From positions 1 to 7,071 of the forward strand of contig CAYVXD010000176.1 of assembly GCA_964454265.1 (NCBI GenBank): DNA of 7,071 nucleotides. The letters run 5' to 3'. Position numbers and translations under genes: made by a program. Origin of the DNA: JAUWMI01 sp964454265 (GTDB taxonomy: Bacteria; Sumerlaeota; Sumerlaeia; MWCT01; JAUWMI01). The notes beneath the pieces were generated by a model, which was not told the origin of the DNA, did not search any database, and was given only the letters and a program-made list of their open reading frames with translations. Each line of letters begins with the position of its first letter. The stretch's first letter is position 1. Of the stretch, positions 5,604 through 7,071 are shown in pieces.

Positions 5604-6989
5604 ATGAAACAATCAGATTTATTGCTGGGTATTTGGCGCAGGATTGTAGCTCTGCTCATCATCACTATGCTTAATGTTTCTGTCGTTTGGGCAGATGACG
5701 TAGCCGGGGTGAACGCATTGCTGGATCGAATTGAACAAGCCTATGCTAATCGTGATGCCCAGGCGTTGTCCAACTGCCTGAGCGATGATTTTGTTGCGGT
5801 CATTGATCCCCCCAACCGACCTTCAGGCGCCATTGTCTTTAACAAATCCTCTATTCTGCAGGCGCAGGCCACACAGTTTGCCAAAGGCACATGGGCAAAG
5901 GTGGGGCGTCTCAACATTCCGCCCAAAGTGCTAGCGTTTTACTATGCGTGGTATGGCAATCCTAAAGTACAAAATGGAAGTCAACGCTGGTTTCACTGGG
6001 AAGGCGTGGACCAGGCGAGAAAGAAAATCCAGAACAGCACGCATTACCCACTGCTTGGAGCCTACGATTCACACGCTCCGGATTTGATCGCTCAGCATTG
6101 TACATGGGCGAAGCACGCTGGGGTAGATGGATTCATTGTAAGCTGGTGGGGTAAAGGGACATTTGAAGACCAGGCGGTAGAAAGGATACTTAAGGGCTGC
6201 AAAGATGCAGGGCTTCAGATGACAGTTTATTACGAGGCGGTACCGAGTCCAAAAAATGCAAAATCGGCTGCAGCAGACGTTCTTTATGTTCTCAATCGCT
6301 ACGGCAGCCATCCGGCGTGGCTGAAGGTTGAGGGAAAACCGGTTATTTTTATTTATGGTCGGGCGCTAGGTGAAATTGGCTTGAAGGGTTGGCGCGAGGC
6401 TATAAATGAGGTGAATAATAACTACCCATCAGGGGCTGTGTTTATTGGTGACCAGATCAGCCAAAAAGCCGCTCGCATTTTTGATGGGGTGCATACATAC
6501 ATTACAGCTGGCAATTTACAGGGTAAAACTCCTGAGCAGGCTAAAGCATGGGCTAAAGCAACGTATTCGGGATGGGTTGAATTAGCCGCCGCTCAGGAAC
6601 GAATCAGTACGCTCACCGTTATCCCCGGCTATGATGACACGAAGATTCGTAAGCCCGGCTTGAAGGTAGAGCGGTTTAACGGAGACCTGTACCGCGCGCA
6701 ATGGGAAGAAGCAATCGCCGCTGACCCGCACTGGGTGCTTATCACATCATGGAACGAGTGGCACGAGGGAAGTGACATCGAGCCGTCTGTCGAACATGGT
6801 GGAAAATACCTTAATATTACTGCTGAATTCGCCAAGCGGTTCAAAAACAATCCCTCATTGAAGCATCGAGCTAACACATCGCAAAGTTATCTAAATGCCA
6901 ATGTCAGAGCTAATCTGAGGGGTCGGGGAGTTTTACCTCCGACCCCTCATCCCGACCCTGAACAAAGTGAAGGGGAGGGATCTCCTTAG
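5604..6989 (+). CDS. Secreted GH99-like glycosidase with truncated NTF2-like N-terminal region
   Basis: The 461-residue product is a probable retaining endo-acting alpha-mannosidase/mannanase-type enzyme of family GH99, exported to the periplasm or outside. The signal peptide has RR at 12-13 and likely cleavage at VWA|DD (30/31). Residues 36-92 (helix-like LLDRIEQAYANRDAQALSNC, then LSDDFVAV) resemble the start of an NTF2/SnoaL-like or DUF4440 domain, but the later strands are missing. GH99 hallmarks follow: FYYAWYGN (112-119), LGAYDSHAP (around 154-157), GVDGFIVSWWG (173-183), YYE (209-211), YGSHPAW (233-239), IPGYDDTKIR (340-349) and WNEWHEG (383-389). In characterised GH99 enzymes the two glutamates of NEWHE act through an epoxide-type mechanism; here they are E385 and E388, both intact. 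Exact substrate cannot be told; WbsX-type GH99-like proteins of polysaccharide loci are an alternative. About 24 C-terminal residues come from a repeat insertion. It probably has its own promoter. Confidence 0.85.
   Translation: MKQSDLLLGIWRRIVALLIITMLNVSVVWADDVAGVNALLDRIEQAYANRDAQALSNCLSDDFVAVIDPPNRPSGAIVFNKSSILQAQATQFAKGTWAKVGRLNIPPKVLAFYYAWYGNPKVQNGSQRWFHWEGVDQARKKIQNSTHYPLLGAYDSHAPDLIAQHCTWAKHAGVDGFIVSWWGKGTFEDQAVERILKGCKDAGLQMTVYYEAVPSPKNAKSAAADVLYVLNRYGSHPAWLKVEGKPVIFIYGRALGEIGLKGWREAINEVNNNYPSGAVFIGDQISQKAARIFDGVHTYITAGNLQGKTPEQAKAWAKATYSGWVELAAAQERISTLTVIPGYDDTKIRKPGLKVERFNGDLYRAQWEEAIAADPHWVLITSWNEWHEGSDIEPSVEHGGKYLNITAEFAKRFKNNPSLKHRANTSQSYLNANVRANLRGRGVLPPTPHPDPEQSEGEGSP
6916..6989 (+). 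repeat. Hairpin repeat forming the 3' end of the GH99-like CDS
   Basis: TGAGGGGTCGG (6916-6926) pairs perfectly with CCGACCCCTCA (6939-6949) around a 12-nt loop. It is followed by CCCGACCCTGAACAAAGTGA and GGGGAGGG. This style of GC-rich string recurs in intergenic repeats of environmental genomes (from memory). Read in the gene's frame it encodes a Pro/Gly/Glu-rich tail (residues 438-461, with HPDPEQSEGEG) up to TAG at 6987-6989. That composition is unlike the preceding enzyme sequence, so the tail is probably repeat-derived. Confidence 0.7.
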
Positions 6990-7021
6990 GACAGACACGG
7001 GGGACGACAGATACGGGGGAC
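6990..7021. repeat. Two tandem 16-bp repeats immediately after the stop codon
   Basis: GACAGACACGGGGGAC (6990-7005) is followed without a gap by GACAGATACGGGGGAC (7006-7021), identical at 15 of 16 positions. A further partial GACAG-type unit appears on the opposite strand near 7054-7061 (TCTGTCGT, reverse complement of 7004-7011). The unit resembles GGGGACAGACAC strings that in many environmental genomes flank REP-associated tyrosine transposases, but no transposase is visible before the window ends. The last 50 bases (7022-7071) show nothing else firm. Confidence 0.7.
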
Positions 7022-7071
7022 AGGTTATGGATTTCTCTTTTTCCGTTCCGGTTTCTGTCGTTTCATACAAC

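Noticed and set aside
7027..7071. Start of a new gene at ATG 7027
   Set aside because: Fifteen codons run open to the window edge, but the upstream sequence is the tandem repeat without a convincing Shine-Dalgarno, and the short peptide is not recognisable.

Overview
The window suggests a Gram-negative-like, uncultivated environmental bacterium of roughly balanced base composition. All four genes lie on the + strand. Three encode exported proteins of kinds often seen in genome-assembled lineages such as Omnitrophota, Poribacteria, Planctomycetes and relatives: a 'YQG'-type repeat protein, a Pro-Thr-linker double-domain protein and a GH99-like glycosidase. The spacers hold short palindromic repeats of REP/MITE type. 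The phylum cannot be fixed from the sequence alone; this is inference from protein style.

Layout. Positions 1-141 are non-coding and hold a perfect 30-bp palindrome. Positions 142-1485 encode a GlcF-like iron-sulfur protein with two 4Fe-4S motifs and two CCG domains, the only cytoplasmic metabolic protein here. After a 254-bp spacer come two secreted proteins, probably co-transcribed: a 698-residue surface or fibre-like protein with eight degenerate GGYF/GVYG repeats (1740-3836), and, 83 bp on, a 455-residue protein with three SxNY motifs, a Pro-Thr linker and two copies of a ~168-residue putative beta-sandwich domain (3920-5287). Positions 5288-5603 are a dense non-coding stretch: two CCGCC/GGCGG hairpins, a second member of the palindrome family, a weak terminator and a promoter. 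Positions 5604-6989 encode a secreted GH99-like glycosidase carrying the NEWHEG catalytic motif, an N-terminal piece that looks like a truncated NTF2-like domain, and a C-terminus read from an inserted hairpin repeat. A 16-bp tandem repeat abuts its stop codon.

How the genes fit together. The last three genes may form a loose extracellular set: a repeat fibre, a putative carbohydrate-binding-like double-domain protein, and an alpha-mannan-type glycosidase. The shared role is inference from secretion and adjacency only. The GlcF-like protein would normally work with a GlcD-type FAD subunit, which is not in the window.

The most interesting structure is the repeat layer. Two palindromes 5.2 kb apart share the same 28-bp frame but differ at paired positions, so pairing is kept. 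One repeat has supplied the end of a coding sequence. No clearly new defence, mobile or regulatory system is visible.
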